Shown: positions 26,253-36,068, counted from the stretch's first letter. The stretch: 64,000 nucleotides of DNA from Chitinophagales bacterium (GCA_017303855.1 JAFLBL010000009.1:62001-126000); one strand, 5' to 3'. Numbers and translations: made by a program. The notes: generated by a model not told the origin, from the letters alone.

Positions 26253-27050
26253 TCAGTCCTTTTTAATTTTATTGTAACTCGCAACCAATCCACGGATAAG
26301 GGAGGAGCTGAAGCCCTGGTGTTCCATTTCATTGAGGCCGGCAATGGTACAGCCTTTGGGGGTGGTTACTTTATCAATTTCGTGTTCAGGGTGGGTGCCT
26401 TTTTCCAACAACAGCTCGGCGGCCCCTTTTATGGTTTGTGCGGCTATCAAAGAAGCCGTGGTGGCATCAAATCCGATTTCGATACCACCCTGGATATTGG
26501 CACGGATATACCGCATGGCATAGGCTGTACCACAGGCACCGAGAACGGTGGCGGCATCCATGAGCTTTTCATCAATGATCACCGATTTACCCAGCTGACT
26601 GAACAATTCACAGACATAATCCAGTTGTGCTTTGCTGGCGCCGGCATGGGCCAGGCAAGTCATGCTCTGCTGAATGGCAATAGCGGTGTTGGGCATGGCG
26701 CGTATAACCGGAACGGGTTTTGTGATGGCTTTTTGCAGCTGTTCAATCCACACCCCGGTTATAACGGAAACCACTATGTGCTTTTTGGGATTGAGCAACG
26801 GTTTGATTTCTTTTATGATATCCGCATAGTTATATGGTTTTACCGCCAGTATAATTACTTCCGCTTCTTTTACCGCTTTCTTATTATCACTGTGGATCAT
26901 GCATCCTCTTTCGGCAAAACGCGCCAGCGGTGACAGATTGCGACGGGTGATACTGATTTCCACCGGGCGGCTGAATTCACTCATAATTAAACCGTCTGCT
27001 ATCGCGCTTCCCAGGTTACCGCCACCGATTATGGCAATCTTTTTTGACAT
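26253..27050 (-). CDS. proC: Pyrroline-5-carboxylate reductase
   Basis: 265 aa. The NAD(P) site is IAIIGGGNLGSAIADGL at the N-terminus, and AVKPYNYADII and RAMPNTAIAIQQSMTCL are the following family blocks. The C-terminal dimer domain holds TVLGACGTAYAM and TTPKGCTIAGLNEME, the proline-binding signature. It makes L-proline from pyrroline-5-carboxylate in the cytosol. No proA or proB is adjacent. Confidence 0.95.
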   Translation of the reverse strand: MSKKIAIIGGGNLGSAIADGLIMSEFSRPVEISITRRNLSPLARFAERGCMIHSDNKKAVKEAEVIILAVKPYNYADIIKEIKPLLNPKKHIVVSVITGVWIEQLQKAITKPVPVIRAMPNTAIAIQQSMTCLAHAGASKAQLDYVCELFSQLGKSVIIDEKLMDAATVLGACGTAYAMRYIRANIQGGIEIGFDATTASLIAAQTIKGAAELLLEKGTHPEHEIDKVTTPKGCTIAGLNEMEHQGFSSSLIRGLVASYNKIKKD

Positions 27051-27147
27051 ACTTTTCGTTTTAGTAGTTGCCGCTAAAATTACTGTATATAACTGAGGGA
27101 GACCGGGAATAAGCGGACAAATTGAATAAAATGAACGTGTGTTCGAA

Positions 27148-28140
27148 TCAGTAATATAAATGTCCTTGCAGAAATTGTTTTACATATTCATCTACACCGG
27201 CTTCAAGTGAGGCGAATGGCCGGGTATAGCCGGCCTGCTTTAATTTACGCATATCTGCTTCCGTAAAATACTGATAGGTATCGCGAATATCTGCCGGCAT
27301 GTCTATGTATTCAATTACCGGCTCAATCCCCGCTCCTGCAAATGTGGCTTTTGCCAGGTCTTCAAAAGAACGGGCTTTTCCTGTACCCAGGTTATATAAG
27401 CCGGAAGGAACCGGATGTTCCATGAGCCAGCAGCAAACATCCGCCACGTCTTTTACATAGATAAAATCACGCAGCTGCTGTCCGTCTTTAAAGTCCGGAC
27501 GATGTGACCTGAAGAGTTTTACTTTTCCGGTAGCCCGGATCTGATTGAACGAGTGAAATATCACACTGGCCATTCTGGCTTTGTGGTATTCATTGGGACC
27601 ATATACATTGAAAAATTTGAGTCCGGCCCAAAAGGGGTATTGGATTTCCGGCCGGGCTGTCCGCGCCAAAAGCCATTTATCAAATTCGTTTTTGGAAACA
27701 CCATAAGGGTTCAGAGGCTTCAAATCAGCCACACCACTATGCTTGTCCGAGTAGCCCTGTTCACCAGCGCCATAGGTAGCCGCTGATGATGCATACACCA
27801 TAGGTATCATTCCGGATTCACAATACTCCCAGAGTTTTTTTGAAAACTCCAGGTTCAGTTTTTCGTGAATGCGATAGTCAAACTCCGTTGTATCGGTACG
27901 GGCGCCCAGGTGGAATACAAAATCAATGGCCGTTTCGCTTTCAGCCAGCCAATTGAACAATTGCTCCCGTTCAACCTGCCGCAAATAGTGCTTACCGGTA
28001 TAGTTCGGCTTTTTATCTTCCCGGCTGAAATCATCCACAATAATTACCCGGGTATAGCCGGCTGCATTAAGATGACCAAGGAGGTAAGACCCGATAAAGC
28101 CGGCGGCGCCGGTAAGTAATATGGTAAGGTTGCGGTTCAT
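27148..28140 (-). CDS. hldD: ADP-L-glycero-D-manno-heptose 6-epimerase
   Basis: 330 aa extended short-chain dehydrogenase. The NADP site is TGAAGFIGSYLLGHL (residues 11-25), the catalytic dyad is YGVSK (about 147-151), and FFNVYGPNEYHKARMASV follows. The C-terminal half has LYNLGTGKARSFEDLA and DIRDTYQYFTEADMRKL, typical of HldD/RfaD. It epimerises ADP-D-glycero-heptose to the L form for the lipopolysaccharide inner core. It begins four bases before the purL stop region, suggesting read-through from purL. Confidence 0.92.
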   Translation of the reverse strand: MNRNLTILLTGAAGFIGSYLLGHLNAAGYTRVIIVDDFSREDKKPNYTGKHYLRQVEREQLFNWLAESETAIDFVFHLGARTDTTEFDYRIHEKLNLEFSKKLWEYCESGMIPMVYASSAATYGAGEQGYSDKHSGVADLKPLNPYGVSKNEFDKWLLARTARPEIQYPFWAGLKFFNVYGPNEYHKARMASVIFHSFNQIRATGKVKLFRSHRPDFKDGQQLRDFIYVKDVADVCCWLMEHPVPSGLYNLGTGKARSFEDLAKATFAGAGIEPVIEYIDMPADIRDTYQYFTEADMRKLKQAGYTRPFASLEAGVDEYVKQFLQGHLYY

Positions 28141-28143
28141 TTA

Positions 28144-30378
28144 CTAGATGGAACTAAGTGCTGCTCCTGCTTCTTCTTTTGCCAGGTAATTTTCAATGGA
28201 TGTATCGTACATATGTTGCCATTCCGGAATCCGCCCCCACTCCATGCCATCCACTTCCACAGAACCATCGGTAACGAGACCCAGTTCCTCAAAAGGATGA
28301 TTCCCCAACAGCTCTTTTACTGCTGACAGGTCTTCCTTTTTAACGGTAACGACTACCCTGCTTTGCTTTTCGCCAAACCAGTAAGCGTCTTTCCGGATGT
28401 CAGCGTCTGCGGCTACAACATCGAATCCGAGCTGGTTGGTAAAACCGGCTTCGAGCAGGGTTACAAAGAGTCCTCCTTCACTGACATCGTGTGCAGAACG
28501 GATTAATCCGCTGCGGATCAGTTCAGCCAGCTTTTGCTGCAACGCAAATTCTTCTTCGATATCGAAGGCAGGTGCCGGGGAAAAGTGAACCTGTCTGAGT
28601 TTGCTCAGGTATTGAGACGATGCAATATCATTTCCCGAAGAACCAATCAGCAGGATACTATCCCCCTGCTGTTTAAAGTGAAGCGTCATTTTTTTATTAA
28701 CATCTTCCAGCAGTCCTACCATACCAATGGTTGGAGTCGGGAATACAGGACCGTCGGGATTCTGGTTATAGAAACTCACGTTGCCGCCGGTGACGGGTGT
28801 GTCAAATTTCCGGCAGGCATCGCCCATTCCTTTAATGGCCTGCACAAACTGATAATAAACTTCAGGGTCATACGGATTCCCAAAGTTCAGGCAATTGGTA
28901 ACGCCCAGCGGCTGTCCTCCACTGCAAACAATATTCCGGGCTGCTTCACTCACGGCTATCATGGCTCCTTTATAGGGATCTGCATACACATACCGGCTGT
29001 TGCAGTCTGTAGTTACGGCAATACCCTTTGTTGTACCCTTTACCAGAACAACTGCCGCATCAGTAGGTGTATTGGTGGATGTATTATTTGTACCCACCAT
29101 ACTATCGTACTGATTAAATATCCAGCGTTTGGAAGCAATGGAGGGCAGTGTCACTACTGCCTCCGCTGTTTTACGCAGATTATCGGGCACATCCACGGAA
29201 GCCGGATCGAATTTTCTGATTTCAGCCAGATATGCCGGTTCTGTAAATGCACGTTCATATTGTGGTGCACCGCCACCAAGCACCAGTTCATGTGCGGGTA
29301 ATGAAGCATCCAGTTCCCCGTTCATATAAAAGTTCAGTAACCCGTCATCCGTCACTTCACCAATAACAGAACAGGGCAGATCCCATTTTTCAAACACTTT
29401 TGTCACTTCCTCTTCACGGCCTTTTTCCGCCACCAGGAGCATGCGTTCCTGGCTTTCACTCAGCAGCAATTCCCAGGTTTTCATGTTTTTCTGACGGGTG
29501 GGTACTTTATCAAGATCTATCCGCATTCCCACTTCCCCTTTCGCACTCATCTCAGCGGTGGAACATATGATACCCGCAGCTCCCATATCCTGCATACCCA
29601 CAACCGCACCGGTCTGAATTACTTCCAGGCAGGCTTCCAGCAGTTTCTTTTCCTGAAAAGGGTCACCGACCTGAACGGCCGGAAGATCCTGAGCGCTTTC
29701 TGCAGTAATATCGGCAGAAGCAAAAGAGGCACCGCCGATTCCATCTTTACCGGTGGCACTGCCAACGAACATTACGGGATTGCCTTTACCGAGAGCGGTG
29801 GCAGAAACAGTCTCTCCCACTTTTACAATCCCCACACTCATTGCATTCACGAGCGGATTGGTATGATAACATTCGTCAAAGTATATTTCGCCGCCAACGG
29901 TTGGTACGCCAAAACAGTTTCCGTAATGACCGATGCCATGCACCACTCCGGACAACAAATGCTGGGTTTTGTCCTCCTCCAGTTTTCCAAACCGCAGCGA
30001 ATTCAGGGAGGCAATGGGACGGGCTCCCATTGTAAAGATATCGCGGTGTATGCCACCTACTCCGGTAGCGGCACCCTGAAACGGTTCAATGGCCGAAGGG
30101 TGGTTATGGGACTCAATTTTAAATACCACACCCAGTCCATCACCGATATCCATTAATCCTGCATTCTCTTCGCCGGCTTTTACGAGCATACGTCCTCCTT
30201 CACGGGGAAGGGTTTTCAGCCATTTGATTGAATTTTTATAGCTGCAGTGTTCACTCCACATGCCGGAGAAAGCACAGAGTTCATTAAAATTGGGGGTGCG
30301 GCCGAGTTTCTGAATAATCAGTTCAAATTCGGCGGCCGTCAGCCGGAGTTGTTCGGCCGTTTTTACGGTTACTTCCAT
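28144..30378 (-). CDS. purL: Phosphoribosylformylglycinamidine synthase subunit II
   Basis: 744 aa from the ATG at 30378. The open frame extends 27 codons further upstream, but that part is not PurL-like. A -7 box (TACTTTTG, 30398-30405) lies 20 bases before the chosen ATG. This is the small-type PurL that works with PurS and PurQ. Landmarks are FSGMWSEHCSYKNS near the N-terminus, GDGLGVVFKIESHNHPS, and the second AIR-synthase-like half with GGNVSFYNQ and SAHDVSEGG. It makes FGAM from FGAR in purine synthesis. purQ and purS are not in the window. Confidence 0.96.
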   Translation of the reverse strand: MEVTVKTAEQLRLTAAEFELIIQKLGRTPNFNELCAFSGMWSEHCSYKNSIKWLKTLPREGGRMLVKAGEENAGLMDIGDGLGVVFKIESHNHPSAIEPFQGAATGVGGIHRDIFTMGARPIASLNSLRFGKLEEDKTQHLLSGVVHGIGHYGNCFGVPTVGGEIYFDECYHTNPLVNAMSVGIVKVGETVSATALGKGNPVMFVGSATGKDGIGGASFASADITAESAQDLPAVQVGDPFQEKKLLEACLEVIQTGAVVGMQDMGAAGIICSTAEMSAKGEVGMRIDLDKVPTRQKNMKTWELLLSESQERMLLVAEKGREEEVTKVFEKWDLPCSVIGEVTDDGLLNFYMNGELDASLPAHELVLGGGAPQYERAFTEPAYLAEIRKFDPASVDVPDNLRKTAEAVVTLPSIASKRWIFNQYDSMVGTNNTSTNTPTDAAVVLVKGTTKGIAVTTDCNSRYVYADPYKGAMIAVSEAARNIVCSGGQPLGVTNCLNFGNPYDPEVYYQFVQAIKGMGDACRKFDTPVTGGNVSFYNQNPDGPVFPTPTIGMVGLLEDVNKKMTLHFKQQGDSILLIGSSGNDIASSQYLSKLRQVHFSPAPAFDIEEEFALQQKLAELIRSGLIRSAHDVSEGGLFVTLLEAGFTNQLGFDVVAADADIRKDAYWFGEKQSRVVVTVKKEDLSAVKELLGNHPFEELGLVTDGSVEVDGMEWGRIPEWQHMYDTSIENYLAKEEAGAALSSI

Positions 30379-30397
30379 TTGCTTGAATGTTGAGCAG

Positions 30398-30405
30398 CAA
30401 AAGTA
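30398..30405 (-). promoter_or_regulatory. -7 box of purL-hldD
   Basis: TACTTTTG on the minus strand fits TAnnTTTG. Predicted +1 near 30393 gives a 15-base leader and supports the ATG at 30378. No -33 element is seen. Confidence 0.45.
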
Positions 30406-30445
30406 AAACATACCGGGCACTGACCGTTCAGTACTTTTCAACTTT

Positions 30446-31759
30446 ATGCTGACAATCACGTCAATTATGGCTATTATTGCTGGTAAAACCTGTTGTGTGG
30501 AATACCTTCTCTTTGCCGGTTATCTGATACTGTTTGCCTGGCTGGTAACAAAAGTGAAGTTTTTTACCAATTCCGGACTTACAAAATCCCAACTCATTAT
30601 AATTTTTTTGCTGAAAGTGTTGGCCGGAATTTTTTATGGCTGGATTGGTATTTATTATGGCGGGTATGCTAAAATGTGGGACACCTGGCTATTCCATGCT
30701 AACGGGCTCTACGAATATCAGCTGTTGCAAACAGATCCACAGGAGTACCTGGTCAATATATTCAGGAATGGATATGAAAATGGCATGAGCCGCTTTTTTG
30801 AATCTACCGGCTCGTTCTGGAACGACCTGAAGGGTAATGTGTTTATCAAATTGTTATCCCTTTTTAATGTTTTAAGTTTCGGTAATTATTACATCAACAT
30901 TATATTCTATTCCTTTCTTACGCTTTTTGGAGCTACAGCAGTTTTCAGGGTAATGAACGACGCCTATCCCGGTAAGAAACTTACCATTCTGCTGGCCACA
31001 TTCATGATCCCTTCATTTTTATACTGGACGAGCGGAATACACAAAGAAGGGCTGCTTTTTACCGGTATTGCCATTTGTACCTACAGTGTTTATTTCGCCG
31101 GCAAAAACAATCGTTTTTCCAGGAAGAAAGTAACGGCATTGATCGCAGGAATGCTATTGGTTATGCTGCTCAGGAATTTTCTGGCAGCCCTGTTAGTACC
31201 GGCCTTGTTTGCCTGGATCATTTCTAACAGGTATCCCGAAAAAGGGCTCCGGATTTTCAGTACTCTTTATCTGCTTTTTATAGTATTTTTTTTCACTGCC
31301 CGTTATATAGATCCGGCTCTTGATTTTCCCAATTCAGTGGTAAACAAACAACATGATTTCATTCACTACACAAAAGGCCGTACAACAGTACCCATACGTG
31401 AATTAGAACCCACTGCCATCAGTTTTCTGATCAATATACCTCAATCACTGAATCTGACAATGCTTCGTCCGGCTCCGGGCGATGTACACCATATGTTATC
31501 ATTGGCAGCTGCCGTTGAAATTCATATATTCCTTTTTCTATTTCTGCTCTTTTTATGGAAAAGAAGTAACGGGGTCCGGTCCCGCAACCTCTTGTATTTT
31601 TGCATTTTCTTTTCTACTTCCGTTTTTCTGGCTATTGGATACAGTAATAATAATATCGGAGCCATAGTCCGATACCGGAGTATTATAATGCCGTTTATTC
31701 TGATACCTATGATTGCCAGTATTGACTGGAATAGAATAAAAGAGATTTTAAAAAATTAA
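30446..31759 (+). CDS. Polytopic membrane protein, possibly glycosyltransferase-like
   Basis: 437 aa with about ten membrane segments spread over the whole length. The region FLYWTSGIHKEGLLFTGIAICTYSVYF (about residues 192-218) with a charged HKE in a loop is like that in polytopic GT39/PMT-type and O-antigen polymerase-like proteins. The loop after the first two segments contains KMWDTWLFHANGLYEYQLL. I recognise no exact family. The start is either the ATG at 30446 or the one at 30467. It is divergent from purL. A role in surface glycan building is a guess from topology. Confidence 0.7.
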   Translation: MLTITSIMAIIAGKTCCVEYLLFAGYLILFAWLVTKVKFFTNSGLTKSQLIIIFLLKVLAGIFYGWIGIYYGGYAKMWDTWLFHANGLYEYQLLQTDPQEYLVNIFRNGYENGMSRFFESTGSFWNDLKGNVFIKLLSLFNVLSFGNYYINIIFYSFLTLFGATAVFRVMNDAYPGKKLTILLATFMIPSFLYWTSGIHKEGLLFTGIAICTYSVYFAGKNNRFSRKKVTALIAGMLLVMLLRNFLAALLVPALFAWIISNRYPEKGLRIFSTLYLLFIVFFFTARYIDPALDFPNSVVNKQHDFIHYTKGRTTVPIRELEPTAISFLINIPQSLNLTMLRPAPGDVHHMLSLAAAVEIHIFLFLFLLFLWKRSNGVRSRNLLYFCIFFSTSVFLAIGYSNNNIGAIVRYRSIIMPFILIPMIASIDWNRIKEILKN

Positions 31760-31871
31760 TTTAAAATATTTTATAATGTGTGTTTTTAACCCTACTGTTC
31801 GTTAATATTTATAATTTCGCTTCGAATTAATCACATTTTTCCCCCTTTCCGCTTATTTTATTGATTTTTAC

Positions 31872-31902
31872 TTGGCAAAACAGCCTCAATTCCCTTGCTT
31901 TG
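31872..31902 (+). promoter_or_regulatory. Promoter of glnN
   Basis: TTG (31872-31874), a 20-base spacer and TTGCTTTG (31895-31902) fit the -33/-7 pattern with one mismatch. Predicted +1 near 31907 lies downstream of the in-frame TTG at 31872 and 13 bases before the ATG at 31920, which decides the start. Confidence 0.55.
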
Positions 31903-31919
31903 CAGAAAATCAATCATAC

Positions 31920-34109
31920 ATGTCACTACGTTTTAATGCAATCAACGGCCTTACCTCCAAATCCGAAGTGGCGGTAGAAGGCGGCGCAAAAATCACTGCT
32001 ATTTTCAACAGCAATGTATTTACGCTTAAAACTGCCCGTGAGTTTTTGAGCGATGAGGCTTATAAAAGCCTTCAGTCATCTATTAAGGCAGGTCATAAAA
32101 TTGACCGGGCTGTTGCCAACCAGATCGCTACTGGTATGCGTGCCTGGGCTGAGTCAAAGGGTGTTTCCCATTTTACTCACTGGTTTCAGCCATTGACCGG
32201 AACTACTGCAGAAAAACATGATTCTTTCTTTACATTAAAAGGGGATGGCACACCGATTGAACAATTCGAAGGTGATGCACTTGTACAACAGGAGCCCGAT
32301 GCATCATCGTTCCCCAGTGGTGGATTAAGAGCTACATTTGAAGCCCGTGGTTATACTGCATGGGACCCTTCATCCCCACCCTTTATAATGGAAATCGGAC
32401 AAGGTAAAACACTTTGTATCCCTACCATATTTGTTTCCTATACCGGTGAGTCGCTGGATTATAAAGCCCCGCTGCTGAAAGCACTTGACGCGCTGAATAA
32501 AGCGGCGGTAGATGTTTGTAACTATTTCGATAAAAATGTTAACCGCGTTACAGCAACCCTTGGCTGGGAACAGGAGTATTTTGTAATAGATGAAGCCATG
32601 TTCAATGCCCGCCCGGATCTGATTATGACCGGACGTACCGTATACGGGCACACATCGGCCAAAAACCAGCAGCTGGAAGATCACTATTTCGGTTCAATTC
32701 CGGAAAGAGTGTATACCTATATGCGCGATTTTGAAATGGAATCCTATAAGCTGGGTATTCCCCTGCGTACCCGTCACAATGAAGTAGCCCCCGCTCAGTT
32801 TGAGTGCGCCCCGATTTTTGAAGAGGTGAGCGTGGCTGTAGATCATAACTCCCTGCTGATGGATGTGATGGATCGTGTGGCCCGTCGTCATAACCTGCGT
32901 GTTCTGCTGCATGAAAAACCATTTGCCGGCATTAACGGTAGTGGTAAACACAATAACTGGAGTATGGCAACCGATACCGGAGTAAATCTGCTGGCTCCTG
33001 GTAAAACGCCCAAGACCAACCTGATGTTCCTGACGTTCTTCGTCAACACGATCAAAGCGGTACATGATTATGCAGATATTCTCCGCGCATCAATCGCTTC
33101 TGCCCCCAACGATCACCGCCTGGGTGCCAACGAAGCACCTCCTGCGATCATTTCTGTTTTCATCGGTCAGTATCTCTCCAAAGTACTGCAGGATGTAAAA
33201 GAACGTGTATCCGACAAAATGGATGAGACTGATGAGAGCATGCTGAAGATCGATATCCATAAGAGCATTCCTGAATTGCTGATGGATAATACAGACCGTA
33301 ACCGGACTTCTCCCTTCGCCTTCACCGGTAATAAGTTCGAGTTCCGCGCGGTTGGTTCCACAGCCAATTGTGCCAACCCGATGACAGTTCTGAATACCAT
33401 CATGGCTGATACGCTGAAACAATTCAAAAAAGAAGTGGATGCGCTTATTGAAAAAGGCGAGAAGAAGGAAATCGCCATCATGCATGTGATCCGCCAGTAT
33501 ATCGTAGCCAGTGAAAAAGTTTTGTTTGAAGGTGATGGTTATAGTGAAGCGTGGGCGAAAGAAGCGGAGAAAAGAGGTCTGCCTAACGTGAAGACTACCC
33601 CGCTTGCCCTCGACGCTATGGTAACTGAAAAGGCAAAGAAATTGTTCGAAAGCAACAACATCTACAGTCATTCAGAACTCGAAGCCCGTCACGAGATCGA
33701 ACTCGAGAAATACATCAAGAAAGTACAGATCGAAAGCCGGATTATGGGCGAGCTGGCTACCAGCCATGTATTACCCACGGCAATCCGTTATCAGAACCTG
33801 CTGGCCAACAATATCCGTGGGCTGAAAGAAGCCGGTCTGAGTGAAGCGGCCTTCGCCAATCAGAAACAGATTCTGGAAAAGATTTCAGAACATATCAATA
33901 AGACAGCCGACCTGGTAGAGAAAATGATCGAAGCCCGTAAAGTCTGCAATAATATGGACAATACCCGCACCAAGGCGATCGCTTACCAGAGCCAGGTAAA
34001 AGACGCGTTCTTTGACCAGATCCGTTACCATGTTGACAAACTGGAATTGCTGGTGGATGACCGCGAATGGTACCTGCCGAAATATCGTGAGATTCTGTTC
34101 CTGCGTTAA
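31920..34109 (+). CDS. glnN: Glutamine synthetase, type III
   Basis: 729 aa from the ATG at 31920. The frame stays open to a TTG at 31872, but the promoter overlaps that stretch and MSLRFNAINGL is the usual GSIII start. Type III signatures are THWFQPLTGTTAEKHDSFF, the catalytic EQEYFVID, RTRHNEVAPAQFECAPIF, and FAGINGSGKHNNWS in the ATP site. The dodecameric enzyme makes glutamine from glutamate and ammonia and is the common GS of Bacteroidota. It has its own promoter and terminator. No glnB-type gene is adjacent. Confidence 0.97.
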   Translation: MSLRFNAINGLTSKSEVAVEGGAKITAIFNSNVFTLKTAREFLSDEAYKSLQSSIKAGHKIDRAVANQIATGMRAWAESKGVSHFTHWFQPLTGTTAEKHDSFFTLKGDGTPIEQFEGDALVQQEPDASSFPSGGLRATFEARGYTAWDPSSPPFIMEIGQGKTLCIPTIFVSYTGESLDYKAPLLKALDALNKAAVDVCNYFDKNVNRVTATLGWEQEYFVIDEAMFNARPDLIMTGRTVYGHTSAKNQQLEDHYFGSIPERVYTYMRDFEMESYKLGIPLRTRHNEVAPAQFECAPIFEEVSVAVDHNSLLMDVMDRVARRHNLRVLLHEKPFAGINGSGKHNNWSMATDTGVNLLAPGKTPKTNLMFLTFFVNTIKAVHDYADILRASIASAPNDHRLGANEAPPAIISVFIGQYLSKVLQDVKERVSDKMDETDESMLKIDIHKSIPELLMDNTDRNRTSPFAFTGNKFEFRAVGSTANCANPMTVLNTIMADTLKQFKKEVDALIEKGEKKEIAIMHVIRQYIVASEKVLFEGDGYSEAWAKEAEKRGLPNVKTTPLALDAMVTEKAKKLFESNNIYSHSELEARHEIELEKYIKKVQIESRIMGELATSHVLPTAIRYQNLLANNIRGLKEAGLSEAAFANQKQILEKISEHINKTADLVEKMIEARKVCNNMDNTRTKAIAYQSQVKDAFFDQIRYHVDKLELLVDDREWYLPKYREILFLR

Positions 34110-34131
34110 TCGTAAAGATCTATTTTAAGAT

Positions 34132-34165
34132 AAAAGCCCTGGTTCATCACCGGGGCTTTTTTTTT
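34132..34165 (+). terminator. Terminator of glnN
   Basis: A stem AAAGCCCTGGT/ACCGGGGCTTT (one G-T pair) with a 5-base loop is followed by nine T, 22 bases after the glnN stop. Confidence 0.9.
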
Positions 34166-34189
34166 AGTCGGGAGTCGGGAGTCGGGAGT
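34166..34189. repeat. Three-unit AGTCGGG heptamer array
   Basis: Three perfect copies of AGTCGGG plus a partial fourth (AGT) begin directly after the glnN terminator T tract. Read on the other strand the unit is CCCGACT, which shares the GACT core of the array at 24304. Confidence 0.75.
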
Positions 34190-34264
34190 TAATACAAGGG
34201 CCTGAAAATAAAATCATGTGTAACAAAATAAATACTGCTTTATCTGATAATTGCAGGCTGATTA

Positions 34265-35470
34265 CTAACGACTAAAATTAGCCTTCATCACCCGCAGTAC
34301 ATTACCGCCAAGGATCCGTTTGATGGATTTATTGGAATAGCCACGGTGAATTAATTCCTCAGTGATCTTCGGATAGGTGGTTACATCTTCCAGTCCGACA
34401 GGAACAGACCCGACACCATCATAATCAGAGCCTATGCCCACATATCTATCGCCAACAAGTTTTACTATATAGTCGATATGATCTACTAATTGTTCCAGTG
34501 AAGGACGCGTGGCATTCATGATGCTGTCATATTTATACTCCCACTTTTTCATGCTATACAGGCTATCAGGAACTGGTACACCGGCCAACGACAACATGAA
34601 TTTTTCTTTTTCAAGTAGCAATGTCTTCTGTACCTGATCATACTCCCTGCTTATAAAGCCGGAATAGAAATTAATACAAATCACACCTCCATTGTTCGCC
34701 ACCGCCCTGATCTGGTCATCCTTTACATTCCTGAAAACCGGGCAGATAGACCAGACCGAACTATGTGATAAGATCACTGGTTTTTTTGATACAGCGATGG
34801 CATCATAAAATGTCTGTTCACCCACATGAGACAGATCCACCATCACTCCCAGTTCATTCAGTCTTTCCACTACCTGCTTACCGAAAGGAGTCAGCCCTTT
34901 TTGTTTCAGCCGTTCCGGATGCAGGGTTTCATCCATGGCACTGCTGGCCCAGTCTGTACTATTATTCCATGTCAGCGTCAGGTACTTCATCCCCAATGCA
35001 TACAGGCTGTCCAGTTTGGCCAGGTCGTTTTCGATCATGTGTCCGCCCTCTACTCCTATCAGCGATACCAGCTTGTCTTTATGCGCCCTGCGCTTAATTT
35101 CCCTGAAGCTGTCTCCCGTTGTCATCCGGTCAGGGTTGCGGAGAATAATACGATGAAGGGAGTCTATTTCCTGCAACGCATCCTGAAAAAAACCTTCTTT
35201 ATTCCGGGGCATTTTATCCGTCCATACAGAAAAAAACTGCAGATCAAGGCCCCCCTTTTTCCACCTGTACAAATCGCTATGACCCGTATTCAGTCGGGTC
35301 GCCAGATCCTTTCCTTCCAGTACCAGTCCGGTCAGACAATCATTGTGCGTATCCACCACAATGGCTTTTTCATGAACCCTGGCCATCGATTGTGCGGGGA
35401 GATTTATGGCAGCGCCGGTTAAAAAAACCAAGAATAGTACGTGGAGTAAACAGGTCTGACCTTTTTTCAT
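34265..35470 (-). CDS. Membrane dipeptidase, peptidase family M19
   Basis: 401 aa with a signal peptide (LLHVLFLVFLTGAAINLPAQ), so it acts in the periplasm or is exported. The zinc ligands of M19 are in place: VDTHND (HxD near residue 42), GVEGGH (Glu), MVDLSHVG and ILSHSSVW (His), and GIGSDYDGVG (Asp). The family hydrolyses dipeptides, including some with D-amino acids in the C-terminal position. The last 30 residues (GGNVLRVMKANF) are the usual end of the family. It is monocistronic. Confidence 0.93.
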   Translation of the reverse strand: MKKGQTCLLHVLFLVFLTGAAINLPAQSMARVHEKAIVVDTHNDCLTGLVLEGKDLATRLNTGHSDLYRWKKGGLDLQFFSVWTDKMPRNKEGFFQDALQEIDSLHRIILRNPDRMTTGDSFREIKRRAHKDKLVSLIGVEGGHMIENDLAKLDSLYALGMKYLTLTWNNSTDWASSAMDETLHPERLKQKGLTPFGKQVVERLNELGVMVDLSHVGEQTFYDAIAVSKKPVILSHSSVWSICPVFRNVKDDQIRAVANNGGVICINFYSGFISREYDQVQKTLLLEKEKFMLSLAGVPVPDSLYSMKKWEYKYDSIMNATRPSLEQLVDHIDYIVKLVGDRYVGIGSDYDGVGSVPVGLEDVTTYPKITEELIHRGYSNKSIKRILGGNVLRVMKANFSR

Positions 35471-35592
35471 GATGCTGAAATTAAAGCGTGGTAAAAAACG
35501 GCAAGTTTCCGTCTTTAGTTCCTGTAATTTAACACAAAGAAAGGATTCTGTTAAAGAGATCCTCCGGATACAACTTTCTGACCCGGATTTTC

Positions 35593-35600
35593 GACATTTG
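35593..35600 (+). promoter_or_regulatory. -7-like box directly at the start codon (second leaderless candidate)
   Basis: GACATTTG matches TAnnTTTG except for the first base, and ends five bases before the ATG at 35606, the same spacing as at 21049-21062. Confidence 0.35.
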
Positions 35601-35605
35601 TATAT

Positions 35606-35965
35606 ATGAAACTTACTTTACCCCTTTTGCTGATCCTTTTTTCCCTGTCTGTAAAGGCTCAACAGGTGGATAGTATTTATTTTCACCTGTACACTGACAG
35701 TCTGAAAAAAGGCCAGCACAATTATATCAATGTGGATGCTAAACTTAAAAACGGCCGCTGGTTGCCCATGACGGCGAAAGATGTAGAGTTTTCCTGTAAC
35801 CAGGCAAGATTCGAAGGAAATGAACTGGTTATACCTGTAGATTTCAGCGAGCCCAAAGTGACTGTAAAAGCCGTATTGAAATCAAACCGCTCCCTGATAA
35901 TTGAAACAACGATCTGGATCAAAACCCGCCCGGATCCGGAGTTGCCCAAACTGAAAAGACAATAA
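35606..35965 (+). CDS. Small exported protein of unknown function
   Basis: 119 aa with a signal peptide ending SVKAQ (residue 19). The mature 100 residues are beta-rich (DSIYFHLYTDSLKKGQHNYINVDAKL, VTVKAVLKSNRSLIIETTIWIK) and look like a single Ig-like domain. No family is recognised. It is divergent from the M19 gene, with 135 bases between. No partner gene is apparent. Confidence 0.68.
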   Translation: MKLTLPLLLILFSLSVKAQQVDSIYFHLYTDSLKKGQHNYINVDAKLKNGRWLPMTAKDVEFSCNQARFEGNELVIPVDFSEPKVTVKAVLKSNRSLIIETTIWIKTRPDPELPKLKRQ

Positions 35966-36013
35966 TCATTACATATGTCGGCTATTGTAGTTTGATTACC
36001 GAACTGCATATAT

Positions 36014-36043
36014 AAAAAAAGGCCCTGTTACCAGGACCCTTTG
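36014..36043 (-). terminator. Terminator of the transaldolase gene
   Basis: On the minus strand AAAGGGTCCTG pairs with CAGGGCCTTT (one mismatch) around a short loop, followed by seven T. It lies 26 bases after the stop. Confidence 0.8.
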
Positions 36044-36068
36044 CTCTTTATTGTCAGTAGAAAATTTC

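Noticed and set aside
26247..26933. 228-codon plus-strand open frame
   Set aside because: Mirror of proC with a Gly/Phe-rich composition typical of antisense translation.
28534..29301. 255-codon plus-strand open frame
   Set aside because: Antisense to purL with no start context or family likeness.
30379..30459. 27-residue N-terminal extension of PurL
   Set aside because: Contains the -7 box of purL and is not PurL-like; the ATG at 30378 gives the family length.
33090..33671. 193-codon minus-strand open frame
   Set aside because: Antisense to the highly conserved C-terminal half of glnN.
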